The notes below the pieces were generated by a model. It was not told the DNA's origin. It saw nothing but the letters and a program-made list of their open reading frames with translations, and did no database searches. Below, piece after piece: positions 46,691 to 58,537 of a stretch of DNA of 64,000 bases. Position 1 is the stretch's first letter. Each line of letters starts with the position of its first letter. The DNA comes from Magicicada septendecula (taxonomy: Eukaryota; Arthropoda; Insecta; Hemiptera; Cicadidae), in assembly GCA_034769895.1 (NCBI GenBank), contig CM068369.1, positions 429,251,479-429,315,478 of the forward strand, read 5' to 3'. A program made the position numbers and the translations under genes.

Positions 46691-46769
46691 TCTAAATTTA
46701 TCAAACTGTAACTTTATCCTTCTTTATATGTATTTATTTATATTTTACCAATATTAAATAAAGCACATG

Positions 46770-47934
46770 TACTTACCATAACACTCTCGGTATAAGCACG
46801 TGGTTCATACCCAACATGGATTTCCTCACTAAGGGCCAGGATTCACACTCGGCGAGATTCAGAGACATTGAGGTTATCGAAATAATGACTCTAACTACCA
46901 TTTGAATGCCATAAACTTGTTTTTTAATTTTCTGAATTAGATGTATAATACTGAATCATAACCCAAAGATGGCGTCACATATAAATACAAAAAACAAAAT
47001 GGCGTCTACATTTTCTTACGCCCCTATTTATTAATCATTACTTTCCATTACTGTGAAGCTTAATACTATCCTAAATTTGATTCTAGCTGCAGCTTTAATA
47101 ACATGTGATTGATTTAATTCAATGTTTTGTATATCTCACAAACCAATGCCCTGATATTTTATTGTAATGGCCAGTCGTTCACTCCCACATGCTCTCACAC
47201 ACACACACACACACACTATCACAGATACATTTTATTTGGTTTCTTTCTTATTGAGCTCATTAAGGTATAAAGATATGGTTATTATTTATGACTTCTCTGA
47301 ATGTGGACGCTGGTAGCTCCGCCGCTGGTGTCAGATCCTCCGTATTAAAATGGCAGATGGTCGCCGCATGTCCCTCGTCGATTTATTTTGCTAGCACTGA
47401 TTCTACGGTTCATATTTAAATAATAATTTGTTGTTTTTAGTCTTTGAAGATTTACTGTTACATTTTGATTATAAATAGTAATTTGTGTAAGACACTTCTG
47501 GTTAAAACTACGTCAACAGCGATGTAAGCTGTTGACGCTCTGATGTGCTGTGTGGAACTGAGAACTGGTTATATGCAAAATTTGCGTACGTATTAGTACA
47601 TCTGATGTCACCGTCTTTTGTTCTCTCGGCCAACGCCTTGTTTCATACGCTATTGTTTATGCGTCATTGTCGTTTATTAATGACGACACAGCCTTGTGAA
47701 CCAATAAGAATTGTTATTAAAGTCTTTCTCCATTTACACCGCCATTATCTCTGCTCGGTTTCGCCCGTCCACCGGTGACCTTGGAATTATTCTCCTCTTA
47801 CTGAATATGCGTTGTTTGTGCATACATAGGGACAATGGACCTAACCATACTTTATATAACATGAATACAATAAAACATTATGAAACATCCTCAAACCCCA
47901 TAATTAAGATAACGGGCCTTAATGTACCATTACA
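46770..47934 (-). repeat. Probable 3' LTR of the left Gag-only copy (lower boundary uncertain)
   Basis: On the minus strand it starts TGTAATGGTACATTAAGG at 47934 right after the polypurine tract GAGGGGGTT. The expected length of about 1.2 kb puts its end near 46770, but no clear CA terminus or target duplication could be fixed. It includes a (CA)n run at 47196-47216 and GC-richer DNA around 47300-47400, as in the other LTRs. Confidence 0.5.
47196..47216. repeat. (CA)n microsatellite
   Basis: About ten CA units within the probable LTR. Confidence 0.9.
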
Positions 47935-47942
47935 AACCCCCT

Positions 47943-47982
47943 CAATGAAAGGTTTTATGTCGAAACATAAAAACTTTCATTG
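47943..47982 (-). promoter_or_regulatory. Conserved PPT-adjacent hairpin (left copy)
   Basis: Minus-strand arms CAATGAAAGTTTTTATG and CATAAAACCTTTCATTG pair at 16 of 17 positions around TTTCGA. Compared with the plus copy, a G-C pair has become A-T at position 7 and a C-G pair has become A-T at position 15, both by double changes. Confidence 0.75.
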
Positions 47983-49883
47983 ACTCATTCACACGTTTCT
48001 AAAAGGATCAGTTCAGATATGTTGCCACAACCCCCTGTAATGTTAATATAAAAAAAATACAATCACTTACCCTTGGTTCAATGATGCTGCTCGTACCATC
48101 TGACCTTACTGGACTTCTCAGGAGAGATCCCAACACCATAAGGCCAAGAGGCACATAACGTTCCTGTTCTGACATACCGGCCAGCGCAGGACCGCGGTCA
48201 CAACACCACCAAACTCTGAAACATCGAGTACAAAATTTTAAAATAGTGGTCTAATATATTTCCATATCTGCAACTGATATGTTTCCCTTTAGATGCATTG
48301 GTTTGTGTCTGAGGCATTGGTTTGTCCAATTAACTTCTCCAAAACAACAACAACAAGAATTCAAAATAGACTGATTTTTTTTTAATCATCACTAAATTCA
48401 ATCTCTTCCTTATAAGAGAAAAATATATATTCCTAATAATAACATAACACGTAAACAATCCCTTTAAAATTCCCAAAACACCATCACCTATTTATTTCTA
48501 TAAAATTCAACCTACAACTACTATGGCAGACAAGTTCGTTATTCAAATTTTATTATTCAACTTTATAATCATTTTATATTTTTTGCAATGACATCATACT
48601 ACATTTTGCTCAACACCACTTCTAACTTTATCTTTTTAACATTCAAGATCTACTATCTTTTAACATTTGCTAACGTCGTTACCCCTGTAGCGACCTCCTG
48701 ACCACATACACTATGACCCCCCAACATAATAAAAATATAATAAAACATTGAACACTACACATTAACATTGTTACATTTACATTAAACAATTTACATTTAA
48801 ATAACTGGTATCAAACTTTATAACACATTACGACTTCAACTTTCTATTAACTTTTAATTATTTGACATTCATTATATTAGATTCTATAAAACAATTTCCA
48901 CTTTATCATTACCTTTCAGTTACCTTACCTTCCTACTATGAATTCTCCTTTTTTAACCTTTCCTCAATCCTTATCTAGTTTGGGTGACTCTCTGTTATTC
49001 ACTCTTCTCTATCTTATTTTGGCATTTGTCAATCTAACCTTACTCACCTCTTTTTTACTACTAACAACCGCTTCTAACACCCATATTTATATATTATGAC
49101 ACCAATATCTCTATAATAACCCCCTTCACTAATCCCATTTAAATCCTCTGGCACCGCTCGTTTTTTGTACTAGGATGTGTGTACCCGAACTCTAACCAAC
49201 TCATTCCCTTATCGGTTCCTGATCCTTTCAGGTAACCCGTAACCCTCTTTAAATCTATTCCTCCCGCCATGACACCTGTCGCTTATGACTCCCTACACCA
49301 CTACCCTTACTACAAAATATCACCATCAACAAATATAATTACCATTCACATTACTCACCTCTCTACATATAATCACTAACCACTTTGTCCCTAAAATATC
49401 TAACACCTCTTTATATATTATCAGTATCTCAACATTCTTATTTTCACTAACTCACATTAACTCTATTTAACTAACTCCCATGCTTCTATTTACCATTATC
49501 ACCCAAATTCTTTTACAACATTTCACCTTAATATACCACTAGAAAATTCATCACTTATCTTACAATCCTAAAACAACTCAATATCCAAATATATCATATG
49601 CGTAATCATTTACTAACCATTGGAATCTAAATCTCATAATTATTTAAAATCCTCCTCCTAATTACTTATTCTTGAATATTTAACACTCTACAGTACATGG
49701 TTTACAACAAAAAAAATACGTAAAATACACAACAGCAAAATACACAAATACATTGACATTAATATACACAAAATATACAATCCACAATTATCATATTATC
49801 ATTTATCAAAAATCAGTTCATAAGCAGTCCATTTCAAAAAACACTGTCCACATAATTAAATGTTCATAAACACAATAAAATAT

Positions 49884-50861
49884 TTACCCTCCATCGTCAA
49901 ACAATAGTCGAATCTTATATCTACATACATTGTTTAATATTGACTCTCTTATACTAACATCATAAATATATATACCATTCAATTTTTGGTCATTATCCTC
50001 AAACTCATATAATTCATGATCGGGTATGGTTCTGTCACCTTCAGTATAATCAGTCATAATTAGGTAATTTGTAAAGTCATTATTCTCATTATCTCCTACT
50101 CCTTCAGTTTTATTACAAGGCAAGTATTTACTATATTTATCAATCATTTCTCCTCCTAACCTTTCCATAAACTCTTCATAGTCTCTACTTATCTTAAAAA
50201 TTTCTATTTCCCTCTTTCTCTCACAATATCTCTCACTTTCAAAACATCTCTCTCTACCACACCAAGCTACATTTTCTCTTTCTACGTTTGCAGGGGACAC
50301 TAATTCACAACTATTGCACCACCTGTGAAGTGCACTAAAAAAACCAAGGACAACTTTATTTCTAGACCCATGTCTCCCAAATATACATTGAAGGCACTCT
50401 CGTCCTTCCTCAACACATGTACATCACCCTCTACTCCATTAAGGGAAGAATCTACCCCCTGCAACTCTTTTACAATTATACTCTCTTTACACACTCTCTT
50501 TAACCCTTCAACACACACTATCATTCCATTATTATCATATTCTATTCCCCATAAAATCTCATTATCACTACCCCTGTTTACATAATCATTTTCTAACATC
50601 ATACTTTTATTTTTATTATCATAATTTTCTCCCCCACTTACCTTGTCTTTGTTTATATCTAACTTGTCTACTTCCCTCTTATTTTCTAACTCTATCTTAT
50701 TAATTTTCTTGTCAACATTAAAATTTCGTCTGCGCATTTCATTTTTTAATTCTTCAAATTTCTCCTCTACTTGATTTAATTTTACATATTACTTTGTTTC
50801 CTTAGTTCGTTTAATTTGGTATCAAAACTGTCAAACTTTACATTAAATTTAATATTCATCT
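49884..50861 (-). pseudogene. Gag-like protein, left copy, 5'-truncated
   Basis: The upstream remnant is the coiled coil MNIKFNVKFDSFDTKLNELR with the family's KFD heptads, ending at a TAA near 50782. The frame then shifts to VEEKFEELKNEMRRRNFNVD (from about 50765) and an Asn/Lys/Glu-rich region, and shifts again near 50300. The last segment has the Arg/Glu-rich RERCFESERYCERKREIEIF, RDYEEFMERLGGE, KYLPC and the terminal RLLFDDGG. This matches the C-terminal order of the other copies. No pol motif follows. Confidence 0.65.
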
Positions 50862-52088
50862 TGTGACACTCTATTCACATACAAATACAAAAAATTATTT
50901 TATTTTCCACCTACCTTGTTTCCACCTATTTTCCACCTTCTGCCAGAGTCCGCAACACGAACGTTAAAATGCAAATATGATTATAGGTTATCGTAATAAC
51001 TTACGCAACGCATTGTTAAAGAGAAATTAATTAAATTTTATTTTATACTTCAAAATATTCTTTAAGTATTAAATTGTTATTTATTTGGCCTCTTGGCTCA
51101 AATCATGGAAAATGCATAAAACCCTTACTGATAGTTACATGATGGTACTACACTTATACTTACAGAATTACAATAAACACCTTACCTTAATTAGACAGCC
51201 CAATCTGCTATTTACACTCACATTCACACCTTTACAAAAACAACTACTATTATTTAATTGACATGTTTGCACAAAAAACCCTTTATACAAATTTGTTGAA
51301 AATACGGTTACTGGTTACCCGACGGCTCACTGCTTTCGCTGACACATGGCACATATTCTTTAAATGTCTGAAAGCTTATTATTCATTTTATTCGGCCCGC
51401 TCACTTCAGTGATTCTGTTAATAATTGTCTGATGGTCTATTTACTCACGGTGCCTCCCCGACTACATCGCACTGTGCACATATGGGATTTATATTTATCC
51501 AATTAATCAAATTTTTCGGCTCACCAGCACGTTATGTTCCAACAGCCGCCGCCGCCTCACCACAACACCACTGCTGATTCACATTTTGGCTATATAATTT
51601 AGGTGAAACTTTGTGTCCAGTCGGCAGACGCACTACTGTTCGCGTCTGGCAGGTTATGATGTTACTTTCCGACTGACTTACATGCTGCTGGGCATCACTG
51701 CCTTGCCTGCGAACAAATATCGTCGCCATTTGCAGCCTTCATTATCTAAATTTTAGTAGCTGCACATTTGGCACACAGGATTTACGTGTGCTGTGTGACG
51801 ACGATATTTCACAGCCTTTTGCATGGATTAGGCGCTTCGCGGATGCAGGTGCTTGTGCATTGGTGAGTGGACGTCACACAGACGCAAAGTTCTTAGAATC
51901 ATGACAGTTGACAACATGACATTCCTTTATTAATATTTCATAACAGCTATTGCGTACTGCTCCATTGTTTAGACTGCGAGTTAGATTCAACCAAGGACCG
52001 GACACATATATGAAGTAAATTGTACAATTTTAACCAAATCAACCCAAATTAATAAAATAAAAAAAACCTCCTAATTCGCCCCATTACA
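50862..52088 (-). repeat. LTR1
   Basis: 1227 bp, minus-strand TGTAATGGGGCG ... GTGTCACA. It abuts the gag of the left copy at its low end, so it marks the array's insertion point. It differs from LTR2/LTR3 at scattered sites such as 50934 (ACC/GCC) and 51003 (ACG/ATG). Confidence 0.92.
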
Positions 52089-52096
52089 ATACCCCC

Positions 52097-52137
52097 CAAA
52101 TGAGAAATCTTCTGTCGAAACAGAAGAAATCTCATTG
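52097..52137 (-). promoter_or_regulatory. Conserved PPT-adjacent hairpin (unit 1)
   Basis: Minus-strand arm CAATGAGATTTCTTCTG, loop TTTCGA, then CAGAAGATTTCTCATTTG. One extra T occurs beside the polypurine tract compared with unit 2. The T-A pair of the plus copy at position 12 is C-G here. Confidence 0.75.
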
Positions 52138-54592
52138 CTAAAACCCCTAAGAGGACCGGTGAGGATATGGTGCCCAAACCCCCCATTTATTCTTATACCT
52201 CATGGGTAAATGACCCCCCTGGCTTGGCGACTATGGACGCATCTGAACGAGATCACTGGACTTCTCTGTGCGAGATCCCAACACCGAAAATCGAACAGAC
52301 ACGCACCACAGCGCACCTCACCTTCTAACATGTTTCCCCAAAAAATCCAAATCCCTGGCTTATATCATGCCAGATCCTCAACCGATATGTTCCCCCTTAC
52401 ATGCAAACTGGGCTGCCTTTAGCAGATACTGGGCTCACACACACACCTATAATATTTTTTAAACAAACTCATCAATTAAAATAAGTTCAAAATCAGATTG
52501 TATCAAAACAAAAAATCTCTTATCTGGATAGATTAATTTTCTTTGTTATTATTACTGATAAAAAAAGAAACAAATAAATTGAATATTTAATTAAAACATG
52601 GACTGCCTTATCCTAACATTTGATTATACATATATCCTAAACAGTATAATTCAATAACACTATTAATACACATAAACAATAATACAACCAAAAATGCAAA
52701 ACATCAATTTAATGGCAGGCACAAAAAGGATACACAAATATATATATATATATTTTTTTTCTACTACCCCCTTTTAATCCCTTAACCCCTGATACCCGTT
52801 ACATATTAATGTGTTCTGCGCTAGGCATCTTGGCCTTTTCCCAGCCTCATCCTAGCCGTAAACCACATCTCCCTCGTGACTTGTAACTGAGTCACCGCCC
52901 ATCCACACTCACTATTACCCCCCCTAGACTGTAGCGTCTAGTTGCTTTCACAAGGACTGATGCGGAAGGGGTGGACATTTTTTCTTTTATTCCACCCCCA
53001 TCCTTGCTTCGGCGTTACAATAAAATTCGGTATTACACCTACTCGTTTTTTATTTATACACCCCTAATGGACTACCACCCCTATCTGGGTGAAAATAGCC
53101 CTGTTCCAAAATTTGGTAGATTCCCCAAAAAATAACCCCCCTACTAAATCTAACAAACCACCGGGTTAATAAAATAAAACAAACCACAAGCCGGTTATAT
53201 CAGGTAAAATTCATGATTTGTCACAATTAACTACTTTCACGGTCATGGTCCGGTGAGGTCATGGCCGCACTTAGGTGGAGAATCTACAGTTAAAACATAA
53301 AACATAGATCGACATTAATAAAATTTATATGAACAGTAATATACACATCTTATTTTCCAGACACTATCTCATCTTAAACGTTCTTTCAGTTTTTTAATTT
53401 AAATAAATCACATCAATTAGTATTTAATTTATACTTCCTGTTTGAAAATGAAATTAAGTTCATTATTACAAGTTCATTATTAAAAATCTTCTTTTCTATT
53501 AATTTAAGTACCAAATTAGTTTAATTTTATTTGATTAGTAACCTCAGAATTAATTACATTTTTCAAAATGATCCTACATAAATATTATCTACATTCCATC
53601 ACATCAGATGTTTCTTTCTATTTCATAATAAGATTTTCCTACTGGCAACGATTCAGCAGACTACAACATTTTTGTTATTGTCACCAAGCATGTCTGTAGA
53701 CATTAGTCACAACATACAACACACTTGTTTACATAAACAGTTGTCTGCCAGACTGGTGTTATAAACACAGTTATAAACACTCTCAGTTTCAACATTCATG
53801 GTTACATCATACTAACACCTGTACTTCACTTTTCAATTTGTTATAAATCTTTTAGATAACATATTTATCAATGTCTATTTCTTACAGTTCAACCAAATAT
53901 AATTCTAATTCACCTTTCAGTTATTATTACTTTTTAATTACAGTTTCTATTTAATACCATTATCTCAATGCATTTTTATTATTGAATTAAACTTTTTTCA
54001 CACCAGTAAACATTTTATTCTATCTGATTGGTATTATGAACTTTATGCTTACAATACATTATCCACCTATTGACCTGAGCACAAAATACACACCACACAC
54101 ACACACACACACACCAATATCTCCACGTAACCTCTGAAACATTTAACAACAATGTTATTTCATACAAACAATTTAACTGTCAATTACCAAACACCTATCT
54201 CGTAAAATAATTTGAATTCATTAGAAAACTTCAATTATATAACATTCAAATCAATCAACATATTTAAAACATCTCAACTTGGTTTGATTACATTAATTGT
54301 TGAAAATACAATTCCATTGCTATCAACACAATTACAATTCTCCAATCACTGTTTTCAAAATTAACATAGTTATTTATTTAAATTGCAAAATATTATTATT
54401 ATTATTATTTCAACAATTACCTGCATACACATTGTTTACTTAACATTCTACAATGCACACAAACAAATTTACTACAATTATTTACAAACTTTTGTTATTC
54501 ACTGTTCCGTTTTTCCACACTTCATTGTCCAAGTCTGCCAGGTCAAAACCATAAAACAAAATATTTATAACTGTCCTTTATCGTTTTATAGC
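52138..54592 (-). other. 3' non-coding region of unit 1
   Basis: About 2.45 kb without a supported gene. It contains the conserved GGACCGGTGAGGATATGG block, a GGGGTGGACATT/CCACCCCCATCC pair near 52970-53010 and a CA microsatellite at 54094-54114. An open frame at 54383-54751 on the plus strand lies opposite and beyond the gag end and is not considered real. Confidence 0.6.
54094..54114. repeat. (CA)n microsatellite, short allele
   Basis: About ten CA units; the same site in unit 2 (60495-60537) has about 21. Confidence 0.9.
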
Positions 54593-57066
54593 CTATCCTC
54601 CATCGTCATAGATAAGTCTTTGTTTTATATAGCATTGTTCAATTTCATTAACACACAAATTACTGTCTTGTGTGTCGTTACCATAAAAACCAAATTCATT
54701 CATTTTACCAAAATAATCATAAAACAAGTCAACGTTAAGTACATCGGTTAAGTCTCCATCAGTAATTACATTCATTATCAAGTCAGTTATTTTTTCATCA
54801 TAAAGTAAATTATTATTATTTAAACATGTATCATCAAAATAATCTTCACTCTCAATTTTAACAGGTAAGTACTTCAAATCATTAACATCTCTTTCCACTC
54901 ATTATAATCTCTCTTTAGTTTATATAATTCTATCTCTTTGTCAACACACAACTCTCCATCTAAATCTCTCTCATCAAAACACCATATTACACTTTCAACA
55001 TCCTTCCACACAGAGGGTATTAATTTATACAAAAAAGAAAAACAACTCAAATCTTCCACTAAATAGGGTCTCTTGCCCTCCAATAATAACATTTTTGAAC
55101 ACCTTGGTTCATCACAAATAAGGGGAAAATTCACCCTCTGCCCTACACATTCATCTACTCTTTCTTTCCATTCCTTTTCTAATTCATCAACACTAATTAC
55201 TACCTCGTTACAACATATAACGCTGTTAAGCTACTAATTCATCACCATTTAAATAACATAGAAAAACCATAAACAATAATAAAAAAAAAACTTACACTTA
55301 CCGTTCTTGTGTATTCTTGGGTCCAGGGTTTCATACGTACTTTGGGATACAAGCGTAATTTTCAAGGTGGCGTGAATAACTCATACAATGCATCTTGAAG
55401 AGAAATTTTTTTTGTTTATTAATCAAAAGTGTTGAACTTTACATTTTATCCAAATATATTTTTACAGGTTTCTAAGATTGTGCAACTACCATATCTTATT
55501 TCCTATACTTACTTACTATTACTTACTTACTCTAAGATAGCCGAGCCTGCTTTACACACGCACTTACATACATTATTTTAACAAAACTTCATTATTAAAC
55601 CCCAAATACCATTTTATAATAAAGCCCCAGCCCTTACTGAAAAAAAAAACGCCGGCAACGTGCTTCGCGCGCGCACTCATCTTCTGTTATTTTTCTTGTT
55701 TTTACTGTCCGAAAGTATAAAATTATCTCCTCTACTTCTGCAACTCGACCGCGGTCACATAAATTCAAATGATAAATCCACTTTTACTGTTAAAATGTAA
55801 AGTTTTGTACCAAGCCTGACTTGGCCCGTTCCGGCACCGGAGCGATCAGTTGACCAACTGGGAACTAAAAACGTAGCAGGTGTTGCTAATGTGATCTCAT
55901 ACTTTTGACGGAAAGCACTGCCTTGTGCTTCGTCGTAGAAGTTTCGTCCCATGCTATGCATGTAGTTGTTGGAGTGACGATAGCAGACGATTTCAACTAG
56001 GCACTGGCTAACGTCACAGGAGGGGCCGGACTTAGACATTATTTCCTGCCGCTCAAACGCACATTGCTGAATTTAATCGCCCAAGCCATCTTGATTTTCG
56101 GGCTGGCAGCGTCATTCCGAGCTCGTACCTGTACTGCTCGTGGGCGCGCGGTCACACTCATGCCCATTTCTGAGAATTTGAGGGTGGTACGAATTCCTTG
56201 CCGACTTACACAATACAAATTGCGCCTTACTGCTTTGTTTCAACACTGTGTCTTGCCACGTGTTCGATTCCAAGGGAGATTAATGTTTGTTGTACAATAA
56301 AACTTTCACACTAATTTTTTATAAAATCCCCAAAATGAAATAAATAAAATACCCTATGTTTTAGACACGTTACAACGCTCTCTCTCTCACTCACTATTTC
56401 ACTATCTACTCTCAACGTATCACTCTCTGATACCACCCTTTCACTCACATTACCATTTTCAATATCATTGTTAACAATTGTTATCTTACTCTCTACTACC
56501 ACATTTTTAATTAAATTCTCATTTTCGACATTATTGTTATCATTTGTTAATTTTTTATTATCATTATTTTTACTTTTACTCTGTTCTCCCACTGACTCTA
56601 CTATTCTCTCAATATCTTGTTTCAATTCGTTACAACTACTTTCGCATATCATTTTTATCTCATTAATGTCACTTCTGAGTTCGTCAAATTTACAGTTAAA
56701 TTCACTTGTCATTTCATTCAATTTTATATCGTTATTGCCAAAACGATTAATTAATTTGTTAAATATGTTATTCTGTACGTCTAATTTGCTGTCAAAACTA
56801 TTCTTTTGTTCATCGAATTTCTCACTAAAATTGTGATTTTGAACATCAAATTTTGCATTTATTTTAGTGTCCCTAACATCAAGTCTAGCATTTATCATGC
56901 TATATAAACGTGTTAACATCTCATCTGTATCAGATTTTTTACTTTGGACGGGCGTTGAATGAATTCCTTCATCCATAATTTTTGACTCAGTTCCACTTAA
57001 TTCAGTATTCATGTGGCTTTCGTTTTCAATGTCAGTTAAGCTGACATTCTCGTTATTATCTGCCAT
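54593..57066 (-). pseudogene. Gag-like protein of unit 1, split by a solo LTR
   Basis: The N-terminal part (57066-56375) is MADNNENVSLTDIEN, GIHSTPVQ, then a coiled coil of heptads (INAKFDVQNHNFSEKFDEQ, DSKLDVQNNIFNKL) and an Asn/Ser/Glu-rich linker. The solo LTR at 55224-56374 interrupts it. The C-terminal part (55219-54593) has VVISVDELEKEWKERV, FPLICDEPRCSKM, IWCFDERDLDGE, KRDYNEWKEML, KYLPV and CYIKQRLIYDDGG, with one frame change near 54890. The ending matches the other copies. No zinc knuckle is visible, so any nucleic-acid binding must use another surface. Confidence 0.7.
55224..56374 (-). repeat. Solo LTR (TGTAACGTGT family) within gag of unit 1
   Basis: The minus strand begins TGTAACGTGTCTAAAAC at 56374 and ends GCTTAACA at 55224. 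It is flanked by ACGC at 55220-55223 and 56375-56378, a 4-bp target duplication. It is related to the LTR fragment at 1-812. There is no internal sequence, so it formed by LTR-LTR recombination or similar loss. Open frames of 78-94 codons inside it are incidental. Confidence 0.9.
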
Positions 57067-57241
57067 ATCTATAAATTTATTAATCTAGATTTTCTTACAT
57101 ACAATATCTACCACTTTACTCTTAACCTCTGAACATTGATGTACTAATTTGTATGTGCTGCGTAATTTTTGCGTAGTTACTTAACCCTCAAATCAAACTT
57201 GCATTTATCGTAGGTGTGGCATTTTAATTATTCAAATTCGA

Positions 57242-57259
57242 GTCCCGTTCGTAGCGCCA
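57242..57259 (-). promoter_or_regulatory. Primer binding site of unit 1
   Basis: Minus-strand TGGCGCTACGAACGGGAC lies two bases after the LTR2 CA terminus. It would pair with a tRNA ending GTCCCGTTCGTAGCGCCA; the following TCGAA extends complementarity into a T-loop-like sequence. It resembles but is not identical to the lysine-type site at 6591, so a different tRNA is probably used. Confidence 0.7.
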
Positions 57260-57261
57260 AA

Positions 57262-58489
57262 TGTGATCTTCTATTCACATACAAATACAAAAAATTATTT
57301 TATTTTCCACCTACCTTGTTTCCACCTATTTTCCGCCTTCTGCCAGAGTCCGCAACACGAACGTTAAAATGCAAATATGATTATAGGTTATCGTAATAAC
57401 TTATGCAACGCATTGTTAAAGAGAAATTAATTAAATTTTATTTTATACTTCAAAATATTCTTTAAGTATTAAATTGTTATTTATTTGGCCTCTTGGCTCA
57501 AATCATGGAAAATGCATAAAACCCTTACTGATAGTTACATGATGGTATTACACTTATACTTACAGAATTACAATAAACACCTTACCTTAATTAGACAGCC
57601 CAATCTGCTATTTACACTCACATTCACACCTTTACAAAACCAACTACTATTATTTAATTGACATGTTTGCACAAAAAACCCTTTATACAAATTTGTTGAA
57701 AATACGGTTACTGGTTACCCGACGGCTCACTGCTTTCGCTGACACGTGGCACGTATTCTTTAAATGTCCGAAAGCTTATTATTCATTTTATTTCGGCCCG
57801 CTCACTTCAGTGATTCTGTTAATAATTGTCTGATGGTCTATTTACTCACGGTGCCTCCCCGACTACATCGCACTGTGCACATATTGGATTTATATTTATC
57901 CAATTAATCAAATTTTTCGGCTCGCCAGCACGTTATGTTCCAACGGCCGCCGCCGCCTCACCACAACACCACTGCTGATTCACATTTTGGCTATATAATT
58001 TAGGTGAAACTTTGTGTCCGGTCGGCGGACGCACTACTGTTCGCGTCTGGCAGGTTATGATGTTACTTTTCGACTGACTTACATGCTGCTGGGCATCACT
58101 GCCTTGCCTGCGAACAAATATCGTCGCCGTTTGCAGCCTTCGTTATCTAAATTTTAGTAGCTGCACATTTGGCACACAGGATTTACGTGTGCTGTGCGAC
58201 GACGATATTTCACAGCCTTTTGTGTGGATTAGGCGCTTCGCGGATGCAGGTGCTTGTGCATTGGTGAGTGGACATCACACAGATGCAAAGTTCTTAGAAT
58301 CGTGACAGTCGACAACATGACATTCCTTTATTAATATTTCATAACAGCTATTGCGTACTGCTCCATTGTTTAGACTGCGAGTTAGATTCAACCAAGGACC
58401 GGACACATATATGAAGTAAATTGTACAATTTTAACCAAATCAACCCAAATTAATAAAATAAAAAAAACCTCCTAATTCGCCCCATTACA
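57262..58489 (-). repeat. LTR2 (shared by units 1 and 2)
   Basis: 1228 bp. Its first 314 bases from the low end are identical by eye to LTR3, while LTR1 differs from both at about six places in that stretch. Confidence 0.92.
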
Positions 58490-58497
58490 ATACCCCC

Positions 58498-58537
58498 CAA
58501 TGAGAAATCTTCTGTCGAAACAGAAGAAATCTCATTG
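58498..58537 (-). promoter_or_regulatory. Conserved PPT-adjacent hairpin (unit 2)
   Basis: Arms CAATGAGATTTCTTCTG and CAGAAGATTTCTCATTG pair at 15 of 17 positions around TTTCGA; the polypurine tract GGGGGGTA follows. Confidence 0.75.

Larger units (their letters stand above)
47935..50861 (-). mobile_element. Gag-only LTR retrotransposon, damaged left copy
   Basis: It keeps the gag C-terminus, the non-coding 3' region (47983-49883), the hairpin and the polypurine tract. The 5' part of gag is cut off at 50861/50862 by the LTR of the tandem array. The 3' region is C/T-rich on the plus strand, with no other gene. Confidence 0.75.
50862..58489 (-). mobile_element. Gag-only LTR retrotransposon, array unit 1 (LTR1-internal-LTR2)
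   Basis: LTR2 (57262-58489) is the 5' LTR and LTR1 (50862-52088) the 3' LTR. The internal region of 5173 bp has a primer site, a gag-like gene with a solo LTR inside it, about 2.5 kb of non-coding DNA, the hairpin and the polypurine tract. No protease, RT, RNase H or integrase is seen. LTR1 and LTR2 show about 25 differences by eye in 1.23 kb. Confidence 0.85.

Noticed and set aside
47545..47983. Plus-strand frames of 77-90 codons near 47.5-48 kb
   Set aside because: They run through the LTR start, polypurine tract and hairpin of the left retrotransposon copy.
54383..54751. 122-codon plus-strand frame beside the gag end, also at 60806-61174
   Set aside because: It overlaps the gag C-terminus in antisense; the Ile/Thr-rich composition reflects AT-rich DNA.
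55755..56300. Open frames of 78-94 codons within the solo LTR, repeated at 62180-62725
   Set aside because: They lie on both strands of an LTR, have no recognisable domain and are duplicated only because the array is duplicated.
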